Positions 1 through 10,000 of a stretch of 64,000 bases of DNA are shown here, one piece after another. Origin of the DNA: Chlorella sorokiniana (lineage: Eukaryota > Chlorophyta > Trebouxiophyceae > Chlorellales > Chlorellaceae); assembly GCA_025917655.1 (NCBI GenBank), contig CP084613.1:248001-312000 (forward strand). Direction: 5' to 3'. Position 1 is the stretch's first letter. Each line of letters starts with the position of its first letter. The notes under the pieces were generated by a model. The model was not told the DNA's origin, did no database searches, and worked only from the letters and a program-made list of their open reading frames with translations. Made by a program: the position numbers and the translations under genes.

Positions 1-514
1 ACTGCATGCCTTTCAGGCACCCCTTGCCGCCTCTGGGCGCTCCCCGCTGCACTCCTGCCCTCATGTTGCCCCATACGTACCGCCTTGTCCCCGCACTGTC
101 CCCGTTCACTGCTCCCCTTGCGGCAGTTGTTTCGCATTGCACCTTGCTTTTGCCCGTGTTTAACAGAGTGAATGGCCTGGCACCGTCCAGAGGCAGGTGT
201 GTCTTTGGTCGGCAGCAGCGCCGTGGCGGCTGACGGTAGGCTGCCAGCCGCGAACAGTTCCCCTCCTTGCGGCGCAGCCCTTCACCTCTGCTGGTGGGGC
301 ACGGTTGTGTCATAAGGCCCCCTCTCCGTTCCCACATCCCCCACGCCAGCTGCAGCAGGGACAGTGGGGGAGGGGCCAACGGGGGCAGGCTTGCGTCTCG
401 AGTAGGCTGTGTGGTGCGAATATGCGGTTGTCGGACCCGGTGACAAAATGACATGGAATTCTCGGCTTCTTGAGGTGTGACAGGTTCCTCTGCCAGATTC
501 TTCAGCCAGCCCCT
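1..514. other. No recognised gene
   Basis: I see no conserved coding segment on either strand here. The open frames are short and C-rich or G-rich without family resemblance. The stretch may be untranslated or intronic sequence of a gene running off the left edge. Confidence 0.4.
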
Positions 515-887
515 TCAGCGGGCCTCTGGCGCACCCGTGCCTGTGTGGCGAGGGACGCGATCCCCGCCCTGCTCTGCCGCCGCCTCACCGCCCACCTCCT
601 GCCGCGCAGCGACGCCTGCGGCAGCAGGGGGCGCGGGCGCTTACATGGCTGGGCTGCCGGGCCCGTTCCACGCCGGCGGCTGACAGCAGGCAAGTCCAAG
701 CCATAGGGCGCGAACTCGAGCAGGTGCTGGCGACCTTGCAGCCCCCTGCCTTGGACCAGCACAGAGCCTGCCCGAAGCGCCGCGCTCTCCCACTCACCCT
801 GCGGCGCTTTCTGGGCAGGTGCCGGGGCAGCTCCCCCAGCTCCTCCCTGGCAGCCTGGGAGGCCGTTTGCATCTCAGTCTCGTTCAT
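515..887 (-). CDS. Weak candidate gene, function unknown
   Basis: A minus-strand start at 887 opens a short hydrophilic segment, MNETEMQTASQAAREELGEL, followed by a basic PRHLPRKRRR stretch and a good donor (GTGAGT, complement of 792-797). A plausible second exon follows with the segment LLEFAPYGLDLPAVSRRR, but the splice phase that would join them does not fit cleanly. A stop is reached at about 515 in one possible reading. I do not recognise the product. The basic motif loosely recalls RNA-processing proteins, but that is too weak to name one. It could also be non-coding sequence. Confidence 0.2.
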
Positions 888-1162
888 GGCGGCTGCAGCT
901 GGGTAGCACCTGGATGGCCCGCCTAACAAGGTTAAAAAACGAACAAGGTCGGCTTCTTGGCGGCCCTTGAAAACAGCGGCGGCATGCTTGCCCGCATCGA
1001 GGCAGCATGGGTTACATACTGCTTGTGATTTTCAACCATTTGTGCAGTGTGGATCACATCAATGCTTGTGGGCATCATCTCTCGGGTTCAAGACCAGTGG
1101 ACACAACATCGGGCGGCGATTTTCAGCCCACGCCTGTCAACCTCAAGCCCGCCTCACGCGCA

Positions 1163-3533
1163 TCAAGCCAGCAGCAGCATGAAGCCGGCGAGGGCCAGTG
1201 CCACACGCGCGATTGAGGCAGCTGCAGCGCCGCTGGAGGCCACCGCCACGGCATCAGGCGCCGCCGCGGGGCTGGGGGCGGGCTCGGGCGCGGCGGCGGG
1301 CTGAGGGGCGGGGCCAGGCGCGGCGCCGGCGGACTGGATGAAGGGAGCTGCGCAGGGGCACTCGCCCTCGCACTCGATCTCCGCCCCTGCCGCGAGCGCC
1401 TGGCAGTCGTTGCCGTAGGTGGCGCCGTCCGCCCGCACACCGGGGCATACAGGAGGTAGCAGGGTTCGTCGCCGGCTGGCGGCTGCGCGCGGCGTCGCCG
1501 CCGTCGTCTGCGCTGCTCGGCGCGTCGGCATCGTCGCCAGGGTTGGCGGCAGGTCGGCAGGGGCACTCGCCCTGGCAGGCCACGGGCTGCTTGGCCACGA
1601 GCGCGAGGCAGTCGTTGCCGTACGTCTGGCCGTCTTCGCCGCACACCGGGGCAAACTCCAGCGTGCACGGGTCCGGCTTGGGGGCGCCGGGGCAGGGGCA
1701 CTCGCCCTGGCACGCCACCTCTGCGCCCGCCCCTCAGCCATGCAGTCGTTGCCGTAGGTGATGCCGTCGGCGCCGCACACGGGCAGGTAGCTGGCGGGGC
1801 AGGGCGTAGGCATGTCGCCGCCGGCGCCGGCAGCAGGGCCGGCGCCGTCCCCGCTGCCGCCGCTGCCGGCCAGCGTGCCGTTCACCTCGCCCTGCGCCAG
1901 GTCGGCGGCGCTGACTGTGCCGGCGGCCGGCTTGTCGCCAGCAGCGGGCTTGTCGCCAGCAGCGGGCTTGTCGCTAGTGGTGGGCTTGTCGCCAGCAGTG
2001 GGCTTGTTGGTAGTGGGCTTGTCACCAGCGGCGGGCTCATCGCCGGGGAGCAGCACCCCGTCAATGATGTGGACCACTGCTGCACAGCCAGGGCACACAC
2101 GCAGCGAGGGTGAAGGGCAGACGCCTCAGGGGTAAGTCAGCCGGCACCGCGGGCTGCGGCTGTTTGCCTGCTGACCAGGCCGCCAAACAGCTGAGGGGCA
2201 GGCGTCTGCGCGGCGCCTGGTCTTGACGCCACACCAAGCGCCCGAGGGGCTGTCAGCAAGCGTGGCAGGCCAGGCTGCCTTTTCGCCCCCAAACACAAGA
2301 TTCTCAGACAGACTCTCACACAAGGTCCTCACCCGCCAAGCCGCCTGGACCCACGGTGATGTCGGGCGTCACAATGGCGGCCTCAGAGGCACCGCCCTGC
2401 AGCGCCAGCTGGCCCTCAGTGTACTGCGCCTGCAGAGCAGACACGGATGCGCTGAGCTGGGCAGGGCAGCTGGGTGGGGGCACCCGCGGCAGATCGCAGC
2501 CAGCGAGCCGCGGCAGCGAGGTTGCGGCGCGCTGCCTGCGGCTGGCGCAGAACGGATGGGGTGTGCTGCCACCCACCACGAGGGTCTTGCCGTTGGCGGC
2601 CTTGAACACCTGGTCATCGTTGATGGCCATGAGGGCCCGGGGGCCCGGGCACAATGTGGTACAGCTGCAGGGGGGCAAGGCGCCAGGAGGCGGCGGCAGC
2701 GCCGCGGCGTGAGCAGGCTGACGGAGCGTCTTGTGGAGGAGGTGGAGTCTTGTTTTGGAAGGCAGGATGCAGGGCGGGGAGACAGCGCAAGACCACACAG
2801 GGGCGGTGTTGCAGCAGCGGCAGTCATTCGTCAGGCGCATGCCAGCTGCAATGGCTGGCGGCAAATGGCGGAGGCACTGTGCGACAGGCAGGATGCTGGT
2901 GGAAAGTCGCGGCAGCAGGTGAGCAGCGGCAGCTGGGCGCGCTCACGATTATGTCCTTGAGCTCTTCAGCGGTAACAGGCAGCAGAGCATCCATGGCAGC
3001 GTCCCAGGCCTGTATTCAGGGTGAGGTAGCCGCCATGTTGTGCGCAGCCCAAGTGACCGGGGGCAGCAGCAGGCGGGGGACAGGCAGCGGCAGCGCTACC
3101 CACGGCGCGCGCAGAGACGCAGCTGCCACGGCTTGCTCACGGTGTTGTCTGGGACGAAGAGGGTGCCCGAGAAGCCCTTGCCCACCAGCGTCAGGATGTC
3201 GGGATACTGCGAGATTGCCCGCAGGGGTGTCAGAGGGGATGGAGTGCGCACGCTGGCACCTGGCTGAACGCGTGCCTCGCGATGCCAACAGCGCAGGAAC
3301 GCTGGTGGGGCATCCCCATGAGCACGACTATGCACAAGCTATCAGTACGCGCCAAGATATAAAAAGTAAAACAGGCTTACCAGGCTCAACGACTGCCAGA
3401 AATGAGTCACCGTTGGCACCGTCTGCACGGCGGCAGCGACGGTTGCAGGCGGTGCGGCGGCGGCGGGCACTGTCGCAGCCCCAAGAAGAAGCAGCGCTGT
3501 GAACGCGCATCTTGTGAAGACTGAAATCTCCAT
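1163..3533 (-). CDS. Secreted FAS1-Kazal protein, probably GPI-anchored
   Basis: The start at 3533 (MEISVFTRCAFTALLLLGAA) gives a signal peptide ending near AAAAPP. Successive exons build one FAS1 (fasciclin) fold: YPDILTLVGKGFSGTLFVPD (about 3210-3140), ALLPVTAEELKDIIV (about 2990-2945), LYHIVPG with NDDQVFKAANGKTLVV (about 2665-2578), AQYTEGQLALQGG (about 2440-2350) and VHIIDGVLLP (about 2075). A KPAAGD-type repeat (about 1921-2035) and three Kazal-like modules follow, each with the pattern PVCG.DG.TYGNDC and CQGECPC or CEGECPC. The protein ends ASIARVALALAGFMLLLA, a hydrophobic tail after small residues, as in GPI signals. FAS1 domains mediate cell-surface or wall adhesion and Kazal domains inhibit serine proteases, so a wall-bound protease inhibitor or adhesin is likely. 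The Kazal part changes frame three times by one base; at 1730-1733 and 1432-1434 the change falls in a short run of one base. These look like sequence errors rather than decay. Confidence 0.75.
1921..2035 (-). repeat. In-frame KPAAGD/KPTTSD tandem repeat
   Basis: Read on the minus strand, this codes for successive KP(A/T)(A/T)(G/S)D units of about seven to nine residues between the FAS1 and Kazal modules. It is a Pro/Lys/Ala-rich linker of the kind that is often glycosylated in algal wall proteins. The same DNA appears on the plus strand as a ggcttgtcgccagcag repeat. Confidence 0.75.
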
Positions 3534-4109
3534 CCTGCGGTCTGGAGGTCCCAGCAGCCGCGCAAGCCAGGCGGTTGGGCACGCGGGAGGACGGTTCAAA
3601 GGCTTCTCGACAGCGAAGCTACTCAAAGACTTTCATAACAGCCAATGCCACAGTTTGCTGCAGACAGGACACGCTTGAACGCCTCCCGGGTGCAGCCGGA
3701 AGGCAGCTGGCGCAACACGACAGCAGACGGCGCAACGCTGCGCAAACTTGCCTTAATTTGCGCGTTTGAGAGTTAAATTATGGCAAACAACTACACCGAA
3801 CAACGTTTGCAGCCGGTTCAGGGTGACGGGCGGTTCATGGCTGCTCGACAACTTCCACCGCCTGCTGTGCGCTGGACCTCGTCGCAGCTCTTGTCATGCC
3901 AGAATCTACCCCCCGACAGATGCTGGACACAGGCAGGTGACATTACAACAGTCAATGCGGCAGGTCAATGGCCAATGCGTGTGTCTTCCAACACTTGGCT
4001 GTGAAAGAGAGGAGCAGTGTTGGGCAAATAGGCCTCAGTACTGGGTTGCACCTCTGCACCCAACCGGTTCAATTCCCAGTAGGGGGCAGTGCACAGCGTC
4101 AAACCCTTC
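3534..4109. promoter_or_regulatory. Gap between the two tandem FAS1 genes
   Basis: This 576-base gap must hold the promoter of the downstream FAS1-Kazal gene and the 3' untranslated region of the upstream FAS1 gene. I see no conserved coding segment. It includes AT-richer patches such as gagttaaattatggcaaaca near 3769-3788 that could be promoter sequence. Confidence 0.4.
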
Positions 4110-6305
4110 CTACGCAAGCAGCAGCACAAGGCCAAACAGCGCGATGGCAACAGTCTGGAGGGAGGCAGCGGCAGCGCTGCTCGGGGGCACCGCCATCGCA
4201 TCAGGGGCCGCCAAGGGGCTGGGGGCAGCCTCGGGAGTGGGGGCGGCGGTGGGGCCAGCGCTGGGGAGGTGGCCATGGCAGGGGCCTCGGCGCCAGCCAC
4301 GGCGCCCGCCACGGCGCCAGCCACTGCGCCCGCCTGGCCAGCGGCGCCCTCCACAGCGTCCACAGCCTCATCCACAGCGCCGTCCACCGCACCAGCAGCC
4401 TGGTTGGCTGCGTCAGCGGCGGCGCCCGCCGCATCACCGGCGGCATCGCCCGCCGCAGCAGCAGCGCCCTGCGCGGCGTCCACCGCGCCGGCGGCCGCCT
4501 GCTGGCCCGCCTGAACTGCGTCGATGGCTGCCTGCTGGGCAGCGTTGGCCGCCTGGCTCGCCGCTTCCTGGGCAGAGTTTGCTGCCTCCTGGGCGGTGTT
4601 GGCCGCCTGGTTCGCCGCAGCTTCAGCAGAGTTCACAGCTGAGCTCGCCGCCTCCTCGGCAGAGTTCACGGCTGAGCTGACGGCGCCAGTGACGTCGCTG
4701 ATCAGGTCGGTGGCACTGACGGTGCCCTGGGCCTTGACGCCCGGGGCGGGCAGGCTCTTGCCGTTGGGCAGCTTGAAGGGCAGCAGGATGCTGTCGATGG
4801 TGTGCACCACTGCAGCGGCAGCGCAGGGGGCCAAGGGAGGGCGGGAGGGAGGCTCCAGTTGGACCGCAGGTTGGTGGGCCAGCTCTGGATGCACACCGGC
4901 AAAGTTGCTGCCGACGCTGCCACGACATCAGAGACCCATACCACATGGCAGCCCGTCGCACAGCGGGTCGAGTTTTCCTCCCCATACAAGCTGCCCCCTG
5001 GCCTGCATGACACTCGCACCCGCCAGCCACCCCTCGCCCATCAAACTGCACACCACCGCCGCACGGGCACCAGCCTTGCCGCCGACAACCGTCGCCACCC
5101 ATCGCGCAGCCAGGGCGCACCTCCGTAGTGGGCGGGCCCGATGTGGATGTCGGCGGCGACCACGTGAGCATCAGAGCCGATGCCCTCCAGCGTCAGGGCT
5201 CCGTCGGTATACTGCGCCTGCGCAGGATGGACGGGAATACAGCAAGGGGGTAAGGAGACATTTGGCGACTTCAAGGCCGCGTAAAGCAGCTGCAGATATA
5301 AGAGGGGCACTTGGGACGCCCGCAAGCTTGGGCAGCGCTGGGCACGGCCCATGCGGAGCCGCCAAGGGCTTTCCAGGTGCGGGGTGAGCGGGGACGGGAA
5401 TCGCACACCAGACCGTGTTTTTGGCCCGGCCGCAGGCTCACCACCACGGTCTTGGCGCCCAGCGCAGACACAAAGATCTGGTCGTCGTTCAGGCCGGTGA
5501 TGGGGGCGGGGGGCCAGGGATGATGTGGTACCTCTGTATGAAGGGGTGGGTGTGAGTGTGGGTGTGGGGGGAGGCGCACTTTCTGAACACGGCAGTTGTG
5601 GAGATACAGGAAAACACTTGACATGGGATGCGTGGGGAAGGTGCACACGTCATGGGCCGTTCAGTCGGCAGGTGATGCAGATGCACGGCGTGAGGGGACG
5701 GGGCGCCTCACCAGGATCTGCTCCAGGGTGTCGGTGGTGAGGGGCAGCCCCGCCGACCTCATCCCAGCCACAGCGTACTTCCAGCCCTGGAGAGAGGGGG
5801 AGGGGGGCTGGCTATGATTTTAAAGGCATGGTGCGGCTGCGGCCTGCCGCGGGGACAGGAGGCAGTGGCACGTGATGGGTGTGATCAGGAAGCCGCGTGG
5901 CAGGCGGTATCCGGCCACGCGCGGCGGCGGCGCACCTTGTTGGTCGGCGCAAAGACGGTGCCCGCGAAGTTGGGGCCCATCATCTCCAGGAGGTCGGGGA
6001 ACTGCGGCAAGGGGCGGCCATGACAGCCTTCAGCTTCCACCGCCATGAACGAGGCCCTCGTACCGCGCGCTGCTCAACCGCCATGCAAGCAAGAGAGGTT
6101 GGAGACGTGCAACCCGGCACAGCGCAAAGCGCCCCCGAGCTTATGTAGAATAGAGCTATACAGCAAAATCACCCACCTGTTTGAGGGAGTTGAAGAACTC
6201 AGAGACCGGTAGGTCGTTCAGGGCAGCGGAAACTGTCGGCGGGTCGTCAGCCCTCACCGCCGCCACGCCCAGCAACAACAGCACAGCCGCGGCCTTGAAG
6301 ATCAT
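4110..6305 (-). CDS. Secreted FAS1 protein with alanine-rich helical tail, probably GPI-anchored
   Basis: The start at 6305 (MIFKAAAVLLLLGVAAVRAD) is a clear signal peptide. The FAS1 exons match the neighbour one for one: PDLLEMMGPNFAGTVFAPTN (about 6000-5940), GWKYAVAGMRSAGLPLTTDT (about 5790-5715), YHIIPG with GLNDDQIFVSALGAKTVVV (about 5530-5440), AQYTDGALTLEGIGSDAHVV (about 5218-5125) and VVHTIDSILLPF (about 4805). In place of Kazal modules there is a run of roughly 150 residues made of repeats such as AEEAASSAVNSAEAAANQAA, predicted to be amphipathic helix and reminiscent of LEA or Ala-rich ice-binding helices. The end, in another frame, reads AASLQTVAIALFGLVLLLA and a stop at 4110, like the neighbour's GPI-type tail; the frame change coincides with a G run at 4251-4254. 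Function is inferred as cell-surface adhesion or stress protection. Confidence 0.72.
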
Positions 6306-7088
6306 GATTATCTGCACCACGAAAGTCGCAAATTGGGCTGCAAATGAGCCGGGGGCGGAAGTGGTCGCACCAACAACCACATCGAGCACAATGCGCTGAG
6401 GCGTCTGGGACAATTCACTGAAACATTGGCCCAACGACTCCCGAGCGACTGCTGAAAGCGCGATATCCCGCCTGGCAGCAACCGCTGCCGCCAGCCACAA
6501 ACAGCCGGAACAGCCTGCCTGCAGCTGGCTTGCCTACCTGTCGAGGCGACTCTGGTAGGGACCTGGTAGTAGAGTTGAAGAAAAGTGAAGTGAGATGCAG
6601 CCAATCGCAGCGGCAGGAAGAGCTCTGGCCCAACTGTCCCTGCCTTGCACGCTTTGCAGCCGCTTCCACCGGAGCTGGCCACAGCAATTCCCAGCAAGCA
6701 CAGCACAGGAGCAGCTCGGCACACTGTGTGTTGATCTCCACAGTGCAGCGTTCAACAGCTACCAAGCGAGCTTGATGGGACGGGAGGATGGCTTGCCCCG
6801 ACGGGGGGTGGCCCTTCCAGCGTCCCGCCGTCCCTCATCAGACACGCCTTAACATGCAGGTGTGGCGGTCCTCCCGCAGGCTTGCAGGGTGGCTAAGCTG
6901 ATGTAGCGGCAATGTGCGTGTGTTGCTGTGCAGGGGCGGCAGCAGGCACCGCAGGTGGCAGCGGCGGCAACTGCCACCTAGGCATCGCCAGCGGAGCCAC
7001 CAGCCTTTCGACAGAGCCCGGGCGGGCGACGTCCTGAACGTGAGCATTTCACCACCACACCTGTGGTATCCCTTCAGCCGGCAATCGT
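6306..7088. promoter_or_regulatory. Divergent promoter region, FAS1 gene and aminopeptidase
   Basis: This 783-base gap lies between two start codons facing away from each other, so it should contain both promoters and 5' untranslated regions. I see no conserved coding exon and no convincing TATA box. Confidence 0.5.
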
Positions 7089-10000
7089 ATGGTCTCTGGC
7101 GCCCTCTCCACTGCCTGTGCTCCTCGCCTGCTGCTGCAGGCCTGCAGGGGAGTTTCACGTGAGCTCGATTGGATTTCTTAGTCTGCACCTGGGATCGTCG
7201 TTCGCCTCTGTCGGGCAAGGCTCTCGTCTGATTGCCCTTCCCATCCTTGTGCCGCAGGCACCCTTTCCCCACGCCGAATTGGGGTCCACAACTCGGGTGA
7301 GGTGCAGGCAGCTTGCTGATTGAGCGGCTGGGCTCGAGGCAGCGATCTGGGTGCCGCCGCTTCCGCCTGCCGTCTCACTTGCTGGCTTCCTGGGGGCCTG
7401 CCCAAGACAGACACTCCGGAGTCCTGGTGATTCCTCCCTAAACACACGTTTCCCTGCAGAGATCTTCCTGAGCAGCTTTCCTGGTAGCCGCGTCGCCCGC
7501 GCTCGCCCCCCCCGCGCTCCACGCCGCCGCCGCAGCGCAAGCGTCCCGCCCGCTCGCCTTCCGCGCCTTTGCAACCGCCGCTGCCCCGGCCGCCCAAGAC
7601 GCCATGGTGTCGCAGGCGCCTGTGGAGAAGTTCCGCAAGGTGCGCACTCCCCCTTGTTGGCAGGGATTGCCAGGAGGTGGAAGAGGGGGCAATCCTTGGC
7701 TGTTGTGGCCCCTCCGTCGGAGTTTGCACTGCTTGGACGCTGAGCCGCCCAGTCCTCCCATCATCACCCCGTGCCCCCCCCTCCAATCGTCAATGCAGGA
7801 CTACAAGCCGCCGCCGTACGTGATTGACACCGTGAACCTCAGCTTCCTGCTTGAGGAGGGCACCACCAGCGTCGAGTCGCGGCTGCGCGTGCAGCCAAAC
7901 CACTCGGCGGCGACGTCGCCGCCGCTCTTCCTCAACGGCCGAGAGGGTGCGCACCAGCCTGCCAGTTGCTGCCTCTGAGCGCAATTCTGGCATTGCGTGT
8001 GTGTCTGTGGTGGGGCTGGCGGGGAAAAGGGAGGGGGGGGGGCATTGCCCAAAGCAACAGCGGCCTTCCACCCATGCTTGTGCGTTGGTTTGCTGGCGTC
8101 TGCTGCTGTGCAATGTCGCCCCTGCGTCCTCCTTGGCACACGCATGCAATCATCCTTCGCTTGCACTGCCCGCGGCCGTGCAGATGTGAAGCTGGCGGCT
8201 GTGAAGATCAACGGCGAGGCTCTGGCAGCAGATGGGTATGAGGTGGACGCCAGCGGGCTGACCATCAAGGCGCCGCCTGCAGGCACGTTTTTCACGGGTT
8301 TTGTTGCTGTTGTTCACCTTCCATCCCAGGAGGGCAGAAGGGGGAGGCAAGGGGGCGCCCGCGCCGCCGCTCACAGCAGCCGCGCCCGGCAGCCCCCCAG
8401 CTTCCTGCGCCCCCTCCACTGCTGGCTCTGCTCGCTGAGCTGCCTGCCCATGCACTCCATATTGTCTAACAGTACTTCGTATAATATTTTGCTGCCACAG
8501 GCGAGTGACCTGGAGGTGCACACCGACATCCGGCCGGAGCAGAACACAAGCCTGGAGGGTCTGTACAAGTCTGGCGGCAACTACTGCACCCAGGTGGGCA
8601 CCGGGCAGCACACAGCGCGAGGGTTTCCGGTGCAGCCGACCTCCCGCCCCAGCCTTGCAAGCCTGCACCTGGTATGAAGGTCCCGTGTTGCGACAGCTCA
8701 GCTGCGGCGGCACGGAGCCCGGACCCCGCGCCGACAGCTGTCACAGCTCCCGCGCCACCACCTGCCCCTCCCCACCCACACACTAGCTCATTCTCCCGCC
8801 GCTCCGCCGGTGCAGTGCGAGGCGGAAGGCTTCAGGGGCATCACATTCTTCTTGGACCGTCCTGACGTCATGGCCAAGTAGGGCTCTGTCGTTTGCTTGT
8901 TTGTCTCAAACCAGCAGCAGACAGCTGCTCCCTGCACCCACCGCTTTGACGCGGCCCACGAGCAGCCGGCCTGGCCCCCTGTCGCCATCCCCCGCTGTGC
9001 CTGCACCTTGGAGAGCCAGCAGTGCATCTCCCATCCCTGCTGCGTGCTGGCCGTGCGTTGCACCTCGCTTCCGCGGCCCCTCTTCCGATTGTCATGTACC
9101 GCTTGTACCGCATCCACGATACCGCAGGTACACCACTCGCATCGAAGCCGACAAGGCGCGCTACCCAGTGCTGCTGTCCAATGGCAACCTGGTGGAGCAG
9201 GGAGAGCTGGAAAACGGGCGCCATTTCACGGTGCGCATGCTGGTCGCAGCGCAGCGTGCGTAGAGCAGCGTGAAGTGGTGCTCGTTCCCCCACTAGTGCT
9301 GCCGCTGCTCGGCGCCTTAGATAGGGGCTCGCATGGCGTGTGCAGGGAGATCCCAGGCTGCGTTTTGTCCTGCCGGCGTTCCAACCGGGCGTGCCGCAGC
9401 GCCTTTCGCTTGAAAATCATCGCTGGCCCTGCCTGACCTGTGTGGTTGGTATGTTGCTTCGAGTGTTGCATTGTGTTAATGTTGTTGCAGGTGTGGGAGG
9501 ACCCCTTCCGCAAGCCCTGCTACCTGTTTGCGCTCGTGGCGGGCGACCTCGCCATGAAGGTGGGCGGTACACGTGCGGTACATGTGATCAACAGTCACTT
9601 CGCAGTGCAGCGCCCCAGCTGCCGGAATTCCCCGCCTGCATTGCTTGGAAGCACGATTGTCGATTGTCCCTGTGCCGTGCGCCTGCTAGTGCTGCCCTGG
9701 CAACCTTCCCCCACAGCCTTGCACTCTCCAAACTTACCGCCTGCCTGAGTGAGCCGCTTGCCGCGTTTGGCGCTGCCTGCGGTACCGCAGGAGGACACCT
9801 TCACCACCAGCTCCGGCCGCACCGTGGCGCTGCGCATCTTCACCCGCGCACACGACATCGGCCGCGTGGACTTTGCCATGCAGTCGCTCAAGCGCTCCAT
9901 GAAGTGAGGGGGCAGCTCTCCGGGAGTTGCAGGGAGGGGGAGGTTGAGCAGGGCCTGTCCTCTTGTTGTTGTGGCGATGGAGGGCCGGGGATCACTCCCT

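Noticed and set aside
1921-2035. Direct repeats that could suggest a CRISPR array
   Set aside because: The units are in-frame codon repeats of a protein linker with no distinct spacers, in a eukaryotic gene.
4066-4077. tRNA B-box-like sequence ggttcaattccc
   Set aside because: The flanking bases do not form a T stem and no acceptor or anticodon stems fit around it.
7604-7639. Met at 7604 as the aminopeptidase start
   Set aside because: An upstream exon at 7089-7158 joins in phase at 7488 and yields a transit-peptide-like leader, so the upstream start is preferred; 7604 stays possible for a second form.
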